Assembly (NCBI GenBank): GCA_002329445.1
Contig: DCTU01000128.1
Span: 984-18,613, forward strand
Direction of reading: 5' to 3'
Source: a bacterium UBP9_UBA1432
GTDB lineage: Bacteria > Vulcanimicrobiota > Xenobia > Xenobiales > Xenobiaceae
Length of the DNA: 17,630 nucleotides
Shown here: one piece after another, positions 1-7,739 of the stretch
Position numbering within the stretch: the first letter of the stretch is position 1
Layout: each line of letters begins with the position of its first letter
The notes under the pieces: model-generated
Seen by the model: only the letters and a program-made list of their open reading frames with translations
Told to the model about the DNA's origin: nothing
The model's database searches: none
Position numbers and translations under genes: made by a program

Positions 1-359
1 AGGAAGTCGACCCCGCGCAGGTGAGGGTCGTCGACGAAGCGCCGGATCAGGATGCCCTCGGTGGCATAGACCAGGCGGGTGGCCGGGCCGGTGCGGTCGT
101 CGAAGCGGACCTGGTAGCCCACCGTGGCTCCCACCGGCTGGCCCCGACGAGCCGCCACGAAGCGGGCCGCCCAGCGAGCGGCCACGCGGCGAGGCTCCAG
201 CACCAGGATTCGCGAGGCGGGGTGCGCCTCCAGCAGGGCCTCGGGCACCCGGGTGGTCTTGCCCGAGCCAGGGGGCGCCTCCAGCAGGACCAGAGGCTCA
301 CGCTTCAGGGTGGACAGGAGTTCAGGAAGGATCGCCTGGACGGGCAGGACTTCACTCAC
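1..359 (-). CDS. hrpB: ATP-dependent helicase HrpB, N-terminal part (truncated by window edge)
   Basis: This is the first 119 codons of a DEAH-type superfamily 2 helicase. The translation opens VSEVLPVQAILPELL, then shows Walker A as EAPPGSGKTT (residues 27-36), motif Ia as LEPRRVAARWAAR, the family segment VGYQVRF, and motif Ib as TEGILIRR. These segments in this order and spacing match the start of HrpB, a DExH helicase of unclear physiological role in most bacteria. The GTG start at 359 was chosen because the segment after it lines up with the HrpB N-terminus. A weak GGAA lies about 10 bases upstream, although the frame stays open further upstream. The gene begins 85 bases after the stop of the large helicase-nuclease, on the same strand, so co-transcription is possible. 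Its DEAH box and the rest of the protein lie outside the window. HrpA and other DEAH helicases are the alternatives, but the opening segment favours HrpB. Confidence 0.85.
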   Translation of the reverse strand, partial: MSEVLPVQAILPELLSTLKREPLVLLEAPPGSGKTTRVPEALLEAHPASRILVLEPRRVAARWAARFVAARRGQPVGATVGYQVRFDDRTGPATRLVYATEGILIRRFVDDPHLRGVDF

Positions 360-444
360 GTCGCGCGGTTTCCGCAGCGGGGCCGAGAGCCCTGCGCGTG
401 CCGGCCCGGGCCCTGGCGGCGCCGAGTCCGCTCCCCCGCCGCCC

Positions 445-3400
445 CTACCTGGGCAGGCTGACTTTTCCGTCTTCGACCTGGCAGCGGCCCTGGGCGGCCA
501 GGAGGTCCACGGCCTGGTCCAGGCGCTCGCGCAGTCGCTTGCCCAGGCGCGAGAATCCGAAGAGCTGGGCGGTGCCGCGCACCAGGTCCTCCTGGGCCAG
601 GCCGCAGCACTGCTCGAGCAGGGCCTCGGCGGCGTTGGCCAGCTCTGCCAGGGGGATGCCCTCCAGGTCCCGGGCCTCCTCGCCTGGGGGGCTCAGGCGA
701 TAGCCTCGCCAGGAGGCCGGGTCCTGGTCGGGTCTCCACACGGTGTCCTCGACCACGCGGGCCATCTCCCGACCCATGCAGCGCTTCAGCCTGGTCTCCA
801 GCCGGGAGGTCACCTTCTGCAGGCCCCAGAGTGCCCCGACCCGCCGGGCCAGTTCCTTGAAGGGGATGGGGGCCTCCTTCTCCAGCACCTGGCGCACGCT
901 GGCCTGGACGGCAGCGGTGGCGAGGGCCTCGTAGAAGGCCTCGGGCTGGCCGTGGCAGAGGTCGGTGCGCATCCGGGTATAGAAGCTGACGCCGGCGGGC
1001 AGGGCCGCCCCCCCTGCCGGCAAGCATGGCCCGTCGGCAGACACGGACGGGCCCCCGGCAGGCGACGCCAAGCCACCGGCAAGCGAGCCCGAATCCCCGG
1101 CAGGCGACGCCACACCAGCGGCACGCGGGCCAAACGCCCCGGCAGACGAGGCTCCTCCAGGGGTCGCCACCGGCGCCCCCAGCGCCTGGTAGGCGCCCGT
1201 GGCCTGGGGCTCGTGGACCGCCTCGGGGACCACCGGCAGGGGCGCAGGGGGGGGGCCCGCGGAAGTCGCGCTCGCGTCACCCGCTGCAGGAGATCCGGGC
1301 GCCGGCCGCTGGGCGCGGGCCTGACGCAGCGCCTCTTCCAGCCGCTCGATCTCGCGGGCCGGATCGAACCACCAGTCGCTGGACCAGACCCGGTGCAGCC
1401 GCCAGCCCAGCCCCTTGAGCACGGCCTGGCGCAGCCGGTCCCGGTCGCGAGCGGCCCTGGAGGCCTGGTAGTTGGCCCCGTCGCACTCGACTCCCAGCAG
1501 GTAGGAGCCGGGGCGCTCGGGGTCCAGGACGGCCAGGTCCACCCGGAAGCCGGAGCTGCCGACCTGTTGGCGGACCGACCAGCCGCGCTCTTCCAGTTCA
1601 CGGGCCACGGTTTCTTCAAACGGGGACTCGCGCTCGGCGGCCGCCTGGGCGGTCTTGACCTCCGCCAGGGCCTGGGGCCCGCGACGCGCGAAATCCAGGA
1701 AGCGCTTGAAGTGGGCCACCCCCTTGGCCGAGGTCCGGGCCAGGTCGATCATGTCGGGCTGCAGGGTCGAGAAGACCACCAGTTGTTCCCGGGCGCGGGT
1801 GATGGCCACGTTCAGGCGGCGCTCTCCCCCATCGCGGTTCAGGGGCCCGAAGTTCATCGAGACCTTGCCGGCCTGGTCCGGGCCATAGGCCACCGAGAAG
1901 AGGATCACGTCGCGCTCGTCGCCCTGCACGTTCTCGAGGTTCTTCACGAAGACCGGCTCCTCGACGTTCCCGAAGAAGGGCTCGATCTCGGGATGCCGGG
2001 CGCGGGCCACCTCCAGCAGGTCCTCCACCAGGTTCTGCTGGGTCTGGTTGAAGGTGACCACGCCGATCGAGTGGTCCTGCCTCCGGGGATCCCGCAGGCG
2101 GGCCACCACCTCGGCCACCACGGCCTCGGCCTCGGCGCGGTTGGTGCGTGAGCCTCCCCGCTCGAAGAACCCGCCGGGCACGTGGCGCCAGTGGACCCCC
2201 AGGTGCTCGACCTCGGCGTCGGCGCAGGGGAACGTGTTCAGGCGGCTGTCGTAGTAGTGATGGTTGGAGAAGGTGATCAGGGCCTCGTGGCGGCTGCGAT
2301 AATGCCAGGTCAGGGGGTGACGCGGCATGGCCGTGGCCTCGCACTCGTCCAGGATGCTCTCGGCCTCTTCGATGTTGTCCTCGTCGGGGACGTCGTCCTC
2401 CGAGTCTCCGATGCAGAAGAAGCTGGTGGGCGGAAGCTGCTTGGAGTCGCCCACCACCACGACCTGGCTGCCGCGGGCGATGGCCCCGATGGCGTCCCAG
2501 ACCGGGATCTGCGAGGCCTCATCGAAGACGATCAGGTCGTAGGGAGGCAGGCCCGGGTCCAGGTACTGGGCCACCGAGAGGGGGCTCATCAGCACGCAGG
2601 GCTTCAAGCGCGCCAGCAGGTTGGGAAGCCTCTCGAAGAGCTTCCGGCATGGCAGGTGCCTGCGCTTCTTGGTCAGCTCGCGGGTCAACAGGTGCATCTC
2701 CGAGCCGTTCACCGATGCGCCCACGTTGCGGTCCGGGACCCGCGCCGCCAGGCGGGCCACCACGGCCTGCTGCATCAGGCTCAGGGACTCGCGATCCAGC
2801 TCGCGGAAGCGCTCGACCTTGCGCTGGTGCTCCAGGCCCCGGAACTCGCGCAGGCGCTCGTCCTGGGAGACGACCCGGTTGAACCACTCCTCGTAGAAGG
2901 TGCGCAGGAAGGCCGCCATCAAGCCGGCAGGCTCGAGTCTTCCCTGCTCGAGCGCCTCCACCAGGCTGGAAAGCCCCAGACCACGAGCCTCGGCGCAGGC
3001 GGCCTGCCAGGCCGACCAGTCCCGCAGGGCGGCGATCCTTTGCGACCAGGTCTGCAGGCGCTGCCCCATCCGCGACAGGAACCCGGCCTCCGGGGTCCAG
3101 GCGCGCGCCTCGTCGATCTGCAGGCGCCCGACCAGGCCCTCCCGGGCCACCCGCCAGGACTCCAATGCATGCAGGAAGGCCCGCAGATCCTTGCCGGCCG
3201 CGCGATCCGAATCCAGGCGCTCCTCCGCCTCCGCTGCCCATCGGGCCAGGGCGGCCGTCACCGCCTGGGCCTGCGCCGGGAAGCGCTCTTCGGCCTGCAG
3301 CAGGTGCCGGCGGAAACCCTCGCTCCAGTCCAGCAGGCGCAGGATCTGCGCCGGGTCGGTCTCAGTTCCCCTCCAGGCCTGGCCCAGGAGGCTGCGGGAC

Positions 3401-6400
3401 TCCGCGGCGACCTCCTCCAGCCAGCGATCCTCGGCCACGACCTCCAGGGCCGATTCCAGATCCCGGACCACCTCGGCCGGCTCCCCCAGGTTCCCGAGGG
3501 CCACCTTCCCCAGCAGCCCGCGGGGTTTCCACAGCTTGAAGAAGCCGAAGAGCGCGTTGGTCTGGAGGCTCTGCCGGAAGCTGCGCAGGAGGTCCTCGAG
3601 GGGAAGTTCCAAGAGGCCCGCGCCATAGCGCCTGGAGAGGCCATGCCAGGTCTCCTGGCGCCGCCGCATGTGTTCGAGGATCTCCTCGACCCAACGCCGC
3701 ACCTGCTTCCAGCGCGGCCGGATCAAGAGTTCCAGAGGAGGCGAGGGGCTGGCCAGCAGGTCCCGGACCAGGGCCTCCAGCCAGTCCAGGTCGGACCGGC
3801 TCCAGGCCTCCTGGGGCAATCCCAAGGCTGTTGCACACGCATCCGATGCGGACTGCAGTCGCCCCACCGCCTCCAGCGCGGGGGGGAACTCCTGGGCGAC
3901 CTGCTTCTCGGCCAGGGGGGACCAGTCGGTCCAGCCGACGCCCCACCAGGGATGCTCCTGGGGAGTGCCGATCCGCTGCGAGGCGGTGGCCAGTCGGTCC
4001 GCGGCCGTCCTCATGGCGGCCAGGACCTCCCCTTCCAGGCGATCAGGCTCGGGCCCGGTCCAGCGCAGCAGGGGGGCCTGGCGCAGGCCGATCAGCTCGG
4101 AGGTGACCTGGTAGACCGACAAGCCTGGCGGACGCACGTCGTGGGCCGCCTGGACGTACCCGTCGAGCTGCGTGCGGAGTTCCTGAAGCTGGCGGGCCTT
4201 GATCTCCCAGTCCCGGGGAGGGGCCGCCCCGGTGAAGTCCAGGGCCTCCTGGAGCTGGCGAAAGATGTCGGCCTTGTTGGTCTTGTTGGAGTGCAGCTCC
4301 AGGCAGAACGGGGCCAGCCCGATGGCCCCCAGGCGCCGGAAGACGACCTCCAGGGCCGCCCGCTTCTCCGAGACGAAGAGGACCGAGCGCCCGTGCGCCA
4401 GCGAGTGGGCGACGAGGTTGGTGATCGTCTGGGACTTGCCGGTTCCCGGCGGTCCCTGCAGCACGAAGCTGTTCCCCTTCTCGGCCGCGAAGACGGCGGC
4501 CAGTTGCGACGAGTCCGCATCCAGGGGGCAGAAGACCTCGCCCGGCGGGCGCTCGTCCACCTGTTGGGGGGTCATGAAGTCGACGGGGGGCAGCGGGTTG
4601 GCGCCGGATTCGACCAGATGGCGGACCGCCGCGTTCCCCATGAGCTGGTCCTGGCGAGCCGCCAGGTCCAACCACATCAGGAACTTGGCGAACGAGAAGT
4701 GACCCAGGTGGGCCTCCTCCACCACCTGCCAGCGGGGCATCTCCAAGACCGCCCGTCGGAAGGTGTCGAAGATCAGGGGGATGTCCAGACCCGACTCGTC
4801 CTGGGGGAGTTCGTCCAGGGTGGTGATCTCGATACCGAAGTCCCGCTTCATCTTCTCCAGCAGGGTGGAGTTCAAGCGGGGCTCGTCCTCGGCCAATCGG
4901 ATCCGGAAGGGCTCGGAGACCGCCCCGCGCACGATCTGCATCGGCAGCAGCAGGATGGGCGCCCGGCGCGCCGTGGTCGAAGAGGGCGACTCGAACCACT
5001 CCAGGAAGCCCAGGGCCAGATACAGGGTATTGGCCCCCGTCTCCTCGAGGTTGACGCGCGACTCGCGGAACATCTGGACCAGTCTCTTGGAGAGGTCGGC
5101 CGGGGTCAGGTCGGCATAGAGCCGGCTGGCCCTCATCTCCCGGGCCAGGAACTGGCCTTCCAGATCCTCGCCGGTCTGCTTCTGGTGCAGTTCCAGGTTG
5201 CGCGCCTCGCCTCGCCGATCCGGCCGCGGCAGGATCTGGAAGGCCACCTCGCCCGCCAGGCCGTCCTCCATGACGGCCAGGTCGGGGCAGAGCAACGGGA
5301 CGCACTTCGCCCCGGGCCGATAGTTCAGCAGGCGGTTGCGCAGCGAGAGGTCCAGAAGCTTGCTGCGCCATCTTTCCAGGCGGCGCTCGGGGATCTCGCG
5401 GGTCCGGCTGGAGGCCTCGCGAGCGGAACTTCCCCGCAGGGCAGCCGGCGCCAGCGGGGCGGCTGGAGCCGGTGCGGGCTCGGGCTCGGGCAGGACGAAG
5501 CCTCCTCCAGCCTTGAGCCGGATCGGCAGGGGTCGGATCCGGGCGTGCCGGGACGCCTTCACGTCCACGGCGTATTCGAAGGCCTGGACCTCGCCGAGGG
5601 CCTTGCGGGCCACCTCCTCGGCCTGTTCAAAGCTCACCCGCGGCCGGCTGGCCGCCGCCGAAGAGTCGAAGAAGGCCATCTCGCCCACCTCGGCCCGCTT
5701 GCGGAGCGAGAGGGGATCGTCCCCGATCGGTTGGGGCAGGCTGCGCTCCTCCAGCCAGACCCCGGGGAAGGCGTGCCCCTGGACCAGGACCAGCAGGGGG
5801 TGCAGCCCGGCCTGCTCCATGGCAGCGGCCATCAGGAGGGTCAGGTCCAGGCAGTTGCCCATCCGGGCCTCCAGGAGCTGGTCGGGGGTCCGGACCTTCT
5901 GGCCGCTCTTCTCGAAGCTGGCGGGGAGTCCGACGTAGGTGATGTCCAGGTCGGCAATGGCGCTGAAGATGGCTGCCGCCTGCAGGCGCGCTCGGTTGGG
6001 GTCCCGGCCCTGGTACCCTTCGAAGGCGGGGTTCTTCGTCCAGCGCTCCAGGTGCTGGCGGGCCTGGCGGAGCAGGGTCTCCACCGCGGGATGGTTGGGC
6101 ATGACGAAGGCCGCCAGGGATTCGGGAAGCGAACGCGTGCCCCCCCACTCGTTGTAGGCCAGCAGCTCCAGGGCGTGGGTCTCGCTCAGCAGGACCTCCC
6201 CCTGCGAGGAGACCTCCAGGCACAGCCGACCGACCTCGCGCTCGACGAGATTGGCCAGGCGCTGAGGCGGAAGGGAGAGGTCCGGGATCCCGACGTCCCA
6301 GGTCGCCTCGCCCTCCAGGCGGGCCAGGCGGCGCTCCCAGCGTGCGCAGAGATCCGGCTCGGCCCACACCGCCAGGGTCAGATCCTCCAGGGGTTCCGGA

Positions 6401-6531
6401 TCCGGATTCTCCAGGCGCAGTTCGTGCACCACCGGCACGGCGTTCTGCTGCAGGGCGAGGTTCACCCGGGGGTCCCAGGTCAGATGCCGCACGATGCGCC
6501 GCGTCGCAGAAGCGCCTATCCGATCGCCCAT
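445..6531 (-). CDS. Giant DUF4011 / SF1 helicase / Vsr-like nuclease / DUF3320 protein (Hhe-type antiphage candidate)
   Basis: This 2028-residue multidomain protein probably acts on nucleic acid. An N-terminal region of about 300 residues contains a transglutaminase-like module, with C227 in RMGNCLDLTLL, H253 in QGHAFPGVW and D289 in AFFDSS as the candidate triad. DUF4011 follows at about 385-560, recognised by WRSKLLDLSLRNRLLNY. The SF1 helicase has Walker A GPPGTGKS (693-700), Walker B FDEAS (D1337, E1338), motif III GDSKQLPP (1361-1368) and motif VI NVAITRAREQ (1574-1583). A largely helical insertion of about 640 residues separates Walker A from Walker B. A restriction-endonuclease-fold domain follows (about 1640-1730), with D1665 in FRVDLAV and E1682-C-D1684 in GVECDG. 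A Gly/Ala/Pro linker and a C-terminal DUF3320-like domain (1851-2028) complete it. From memory, Hhe (DUF4011-helicase-Vsr) is a reported single-gene phage defence system, and this layout matches. Defence is inferred; a repair role is the alternative. The ATG has GGAAGGG at 6543-6537, 5-7 bases upstream. No partner gene or mobile element lies beside it. Confidence 0.9.
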   Translation of the reverse strand: MGDRIGASATRRIVRHLTWDPRVNLALQQNAVPVVHELRLENPDPEPLEDLTLAVWAEPDLCARWERRLARLEGEATWDVGIPDLSLPPQRLANLVEREVGRLCLEVSSQGEVLLSETHALELLAYNEWGGTRSLPESLAAFVMPNHPAVETLLRQARQHLERWTKNPAFEGYQGRDPNRARLQAAAIFSAIADLDITYVGLPASFEKSGQKVRTPDQLLEARMGNCLDLTLLMAAAMEQAGLHPLLVLVQGHAFPGVWLEERSLPQPIGDDPLSLRKRAEVGEMAFFDSSAAASRPRVSFEQAEEVARKALGEVQAFEYAVDVKASRHARIRPLPIRLKAGGGFVLPEPEPAPAPAAPLAPAALRGSSAREASSRTREIPERRLERWRSKLLDLSLRNRLLNYRPGAKCVPLLCPDLAVMEDGLAGEVAFQILPRPDRRGEARNLELHQKQTGEDLEGQFLAREMRASRLYADLTPADLSKRLVQMFRESRVNLEETGANTLYLALGFLEWFESPSSTTARRAPILLLPMQIVRGAVSEPFRIRLAEDEPRLNSTLLEKMKRDFGIEITTLDELPQDESGLDIPLIFDTFRRAVLEMPRWQVVEEAHLGHFSFAKFLMWLDLAARQDQLMGNAAVRHLVESGANPLPPVDFMTPQQVDERPPGEVFCPLDADSSQLAAVFAAEKGNSFVLQGPPGTGKSQTITNLVAHSLAHGRSVLFVSEKRAALEVVFRRLGAIGLAPFCLELHSNKTNKADIFRQLQEALDFTGAAPPRDWEIKARQLQELRTQLDGYVQAAHDVRPPGLSVYQVTSELIGLRQAPLLRWTGPEPDRLEGEVLAAMRTAADRLATASQRIGTPQEHPWWGVGWTDWSPLAEKQVAQEFPPALEAVGRLQSASDACATALGLPQEAWSRSDLDWLEALVRDLLASPSPPLELLIRPRWKQVRRWVEEILEHMRRRQETWHGLSRRYGAGLLELPLEDLLRSFRQSLQTNALFGFFKLWKPRGLLGKVALGNLGEPAEVVRDLESALEVVAEDRWLEEVAAESRSLLGQAWRGTETDPAQILRLLDWSEGFRRHLLQAEERFPAQAQAVTAALARWAAEAEERLDSDRAAGKDLRAFLHALESWRVAREGLVGRLQIDEARAWTPEAGFLSRMGQRLQTWSQRIAALRDWSAWQAACAEARGLGLSSLVEALEQGRLEPAGLMAAFLRTFYEEWFNRVVSQDERLREFRGLEHQRKVERFRELDRESLSLMQQAVVARLAARVPDRNVGASVNGSEMHLLTRELTKKRRHLPCRKLFERLPNLLARLKPCVLMSPLSVAQYLDPGLPPYDLIVFDEASQIPVWDAIGAIARGSQVVVVGDSKQLPPTSFFCIGDSEDDVPDEDNIEEAESILDECEATAMPRHPLTWHYRSRHEALITFSNHHYYDSRLNTFPCADAEVEHLGVHWRHVPGGFFERGGSRTNRAEAEAVVAEVVARLRDPRRQDHSIGVVTFNQTQQNLVEDLLEVARARHPEIEPFFGNVEEPVFVKNLENVQGDERDVILFSVAYGPDQAGKVSMNFGPLNRDGGERRLNVAITRAREQLVVFSTLQPDMIDLARTSAKGVAHFKRFLDFARRGPQALAEVKTAQAAAERESPFEETVARELEERGWSVRQQVGSSGFRVDLAVLDPERPGSYLLGVECDGANYQASRAARDRDRLRQAVLKGLGWRLHRVWSSDWWFDPAREIERLEEALRQARAQRPAPGSPAAGDASATSAGPPPAPLPVVPEAVHEPQATGAYQALGAPVATPGGASSAGAFGPRAAGVASPAGDSGSLAGGLASPAGGPSVSADGPCLPAGGAALPAGVSFYTRMRTDLCHGQPEAFYEALATAAVQASVRQVLEKEAPIPFKELARRVGALWGLQKVTSRLETRLKRCMGREMARVVEDTVWRPDQDPASWRGYRLSPPGEEARDLEGIPLAELANAAEALLEQCCGLAQEDLVRGTAQLFGFSRLGKRLRERLDQAVDLLAAQGRCQVEDGKVSLPR
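1053..1112 (-). repeat. Direct repeat encoding the low-complexity linker of the helicase-nuclease
   Basis: An exact 18-base unit, CCCCGGCAGGCGACGCCA on the plus strand, occurs at 1053-1070 and again at 1095-1112, a period of 42 bases or 14 codons. Degenerate relatives containing CCGGCA lie on both sides (about 1015-1150). On the coding strand it produces the Ala-Gly-Pro linker with recurring ASPAG and LPAG units between the nuclease domain and DUF3320. The in-frame period suggests expansion by slippage or unequal exchange in a region under weak constraint. Confidence 0.7.
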
Positions 6532-6731
6532 GGTCTCCCTTCCATTCCACCCCCAGGATGCCCCCCAGGCCCGTCAGGCAGCGCGCCCCCACGTCCCAGG
6601 AGACCGAAGACCCGGAATCACGCGAAGATTCAACGCAGGCTGACCCGAGCTCCCTGGCCTCCGGCGCGATCCGGGCCGAGTTCGTGGAGGCCTTCCTCTT
6701 CGAGTCTAGCCGGACCTCCTGACAGCAGGTG

Positions 6732-7646
6732 TCACCGGGGCAGACGCCGGCCAGCACCCTTGGTGCCGTGCAGGTATAGAGCCAGCTCGTGGTGCAGGGT
6801 GGCCAGGTCCGTCCGCTGCGCGTAGGGGACTTCGGCCTGGTCCAGGATGTTCTCGGGATCCATGGCTTCGCGGGTGAAGTTCCGGCGGATCCAGGCTTCC
6901 TGGGCGGGCAGGAACGCGGGGCTGCCGGCCACCAGGACCGGGTGGAGGATCCGCAGCGCGGCCGCGGCGTTGGCCCGCCCGAAGTAGTTCCCCATGCCCT
7001 GCTCATAGAGCAGGAGGATGGAGGTGACGGCGTCGTCCAGCGACAGGAAGATCTGCAACTTCAGCCGATCACTGGCCTGGCCCGGGTCCGCATCCCCGGC
7101 TGCCTCGGTGAGGACCCGGACCAGCAGCTCCAGTCGGGTCTGGGGGGTCCCAGGCAAGGAGTCCCGAGTCAGACGGTCGATGGCTTCGTCCAGTTGCTGG
7201 GTCAGGACCAGGTCGCTCAGCAGGTTGGCCGTCACCTCGTCCAGCGAGACACCGCGGGAATAGCTCAGCATCTCGCTCAGGAAGCGCTGCCGCTGGAACG
7301 GGCTCAAGCCGACCGGAGCAGGCTGTCGACACAGGGCCATCAGGGTCAGGATGAAGCGCTGATTCTCCCAGTCCAGGTCGTGCGCGGCCTCCAAGAGCGC
7401 CGCCAGCTCCTCTTGCGCGGTCGTCGGCGAAGGCCTGGGACGAGGGCCGGGCAGAACCGGCGATCCAGGCGGGCGGATGGTTTCGGTGGATTCCTGGCCT
7501 GCAGACCATCGCACGGGGAGTTCCACGACACCGGACTGGACCAGGAAGACGAGGACGAAGAAGAGGCACGCCAGCAGAAGGAGCACGCGTCGCCGACCGG
7601 GACGAGCGGTGGACTTGACGTGGGAATCGGGAGACAGGCCTGACAT
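6732..7646 (-). CDS. Membrane-anchored protein of unknown function
   Basis: I do not recognise this 304-residue protein. Residues 1-20 are polar and basic, ending in GRRRV. They are followed by one strongly hydrophobic segment (about 21-43, VLLLLACLFFVLVFLVQSGVV), here read as a signal anchor or uncleaved signal peptide. A Pro/Arg-rich stretch comes next, then a C-terminal domain that looks mainly helical (about 80-304) and is rich in Leu, Gln and Arg. No lipobox and no catalytic motif stands out. The charge pattern predicts that the C-terminal domain lies outside the cytoplasm. The ATG at 7646 was preferred to an in-frame GTG at 7712 because it places the basic and hydrophobic segments directly at the N-terminus; neither start has a strong Shine-Dalgarno sequence. 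It lies 93 bases after scpB and 200 bases before the helicase-nuclease, on the same strand, so it could belong to either unit or to neither. Confidence 0.75.
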   Translation of the reverse strand: MSGLSPDSHVKSTARPGRRRVLLLLACLFFVLVFLVQSGVVELPVRWSAGQESTETIRPPGSPVLPGPRPRPSPTTAQEELAALLEAAHDLDWENQRFILTLMALCRQPAPVGLSPFQRQRFLSEMLSYSRGVSLDEVTANLLSDLVLTQQLDEAIDRLTRDSLPGTPQTRLELLVRVLTEAAGDADPGQASDRLKLQIFLSLDDAVTSILLLYEQGMGNYFGRANAAAALRILHPVLVAGSPAFLPAQEAWIRRNFTREAMDPENILDQAEVPYAQRTDLATLHHELALYLHGTKGAGRRLPR

Positions 7647-7675
7647 GCTGGATACACCCCGATGTGCGGCCGCCG

Positions 7676-7693
7676 TCGTCCGGATCCGGACGA
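7676..7693. repeat. 18-base perfect palindrome between scpB and the membrane protein gene
   Basis: TCGTCCGGATCCGGACGA is identical to its reverse complement. It sits 30 bases upstream of the ATG of the membrane-anchored protein and 47 bases after the scpB stop. There is no T-run after it on the minus strand, so an intrinsic terminator is not supported. A dimeric repressor operator or a processing hairpin are the alternatives. Confidence 0.6.
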
Positions 7694-7739
7694 GTCCGGC
7701 GTGGAAGTTCACACAGTCCCCAAGCCCCGCCCGATCCTT

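Noticed and set aside
1015..1150. Repeat cluster as a CRISPR array
   Set aside because: Only two exact 18-base copies exist, in frame with a protein linker, with no unique spacers and no cas genes.
6656..6692. GGCCTCC/GGAGGCC inverted repeat between the membrane protein gene and the helicase as a terminator
   Set aside because: The loop is 23 bases and no T-run follows on the minus strand. GC-rich 7-base arms are expected often in this composition.
124..6825. Long plus-strand open frames of 675 and 1547 codons opposite the helicase-nuclease
   Set aside because: They are the antisense of a gene with clear motifs. High GC and codon bias remove stops from that frame. The translations are Gly/Gln/Leu/Arg-rich, without recognisable domains.
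5627..7006. 459-codon minus-strand frame overlapping the membrane protein and the helicase start
   Set aside because: It is an out-of-frame reading across two better-supported genes and the gap between them, with Pro/Gly/Arg-rich translation.
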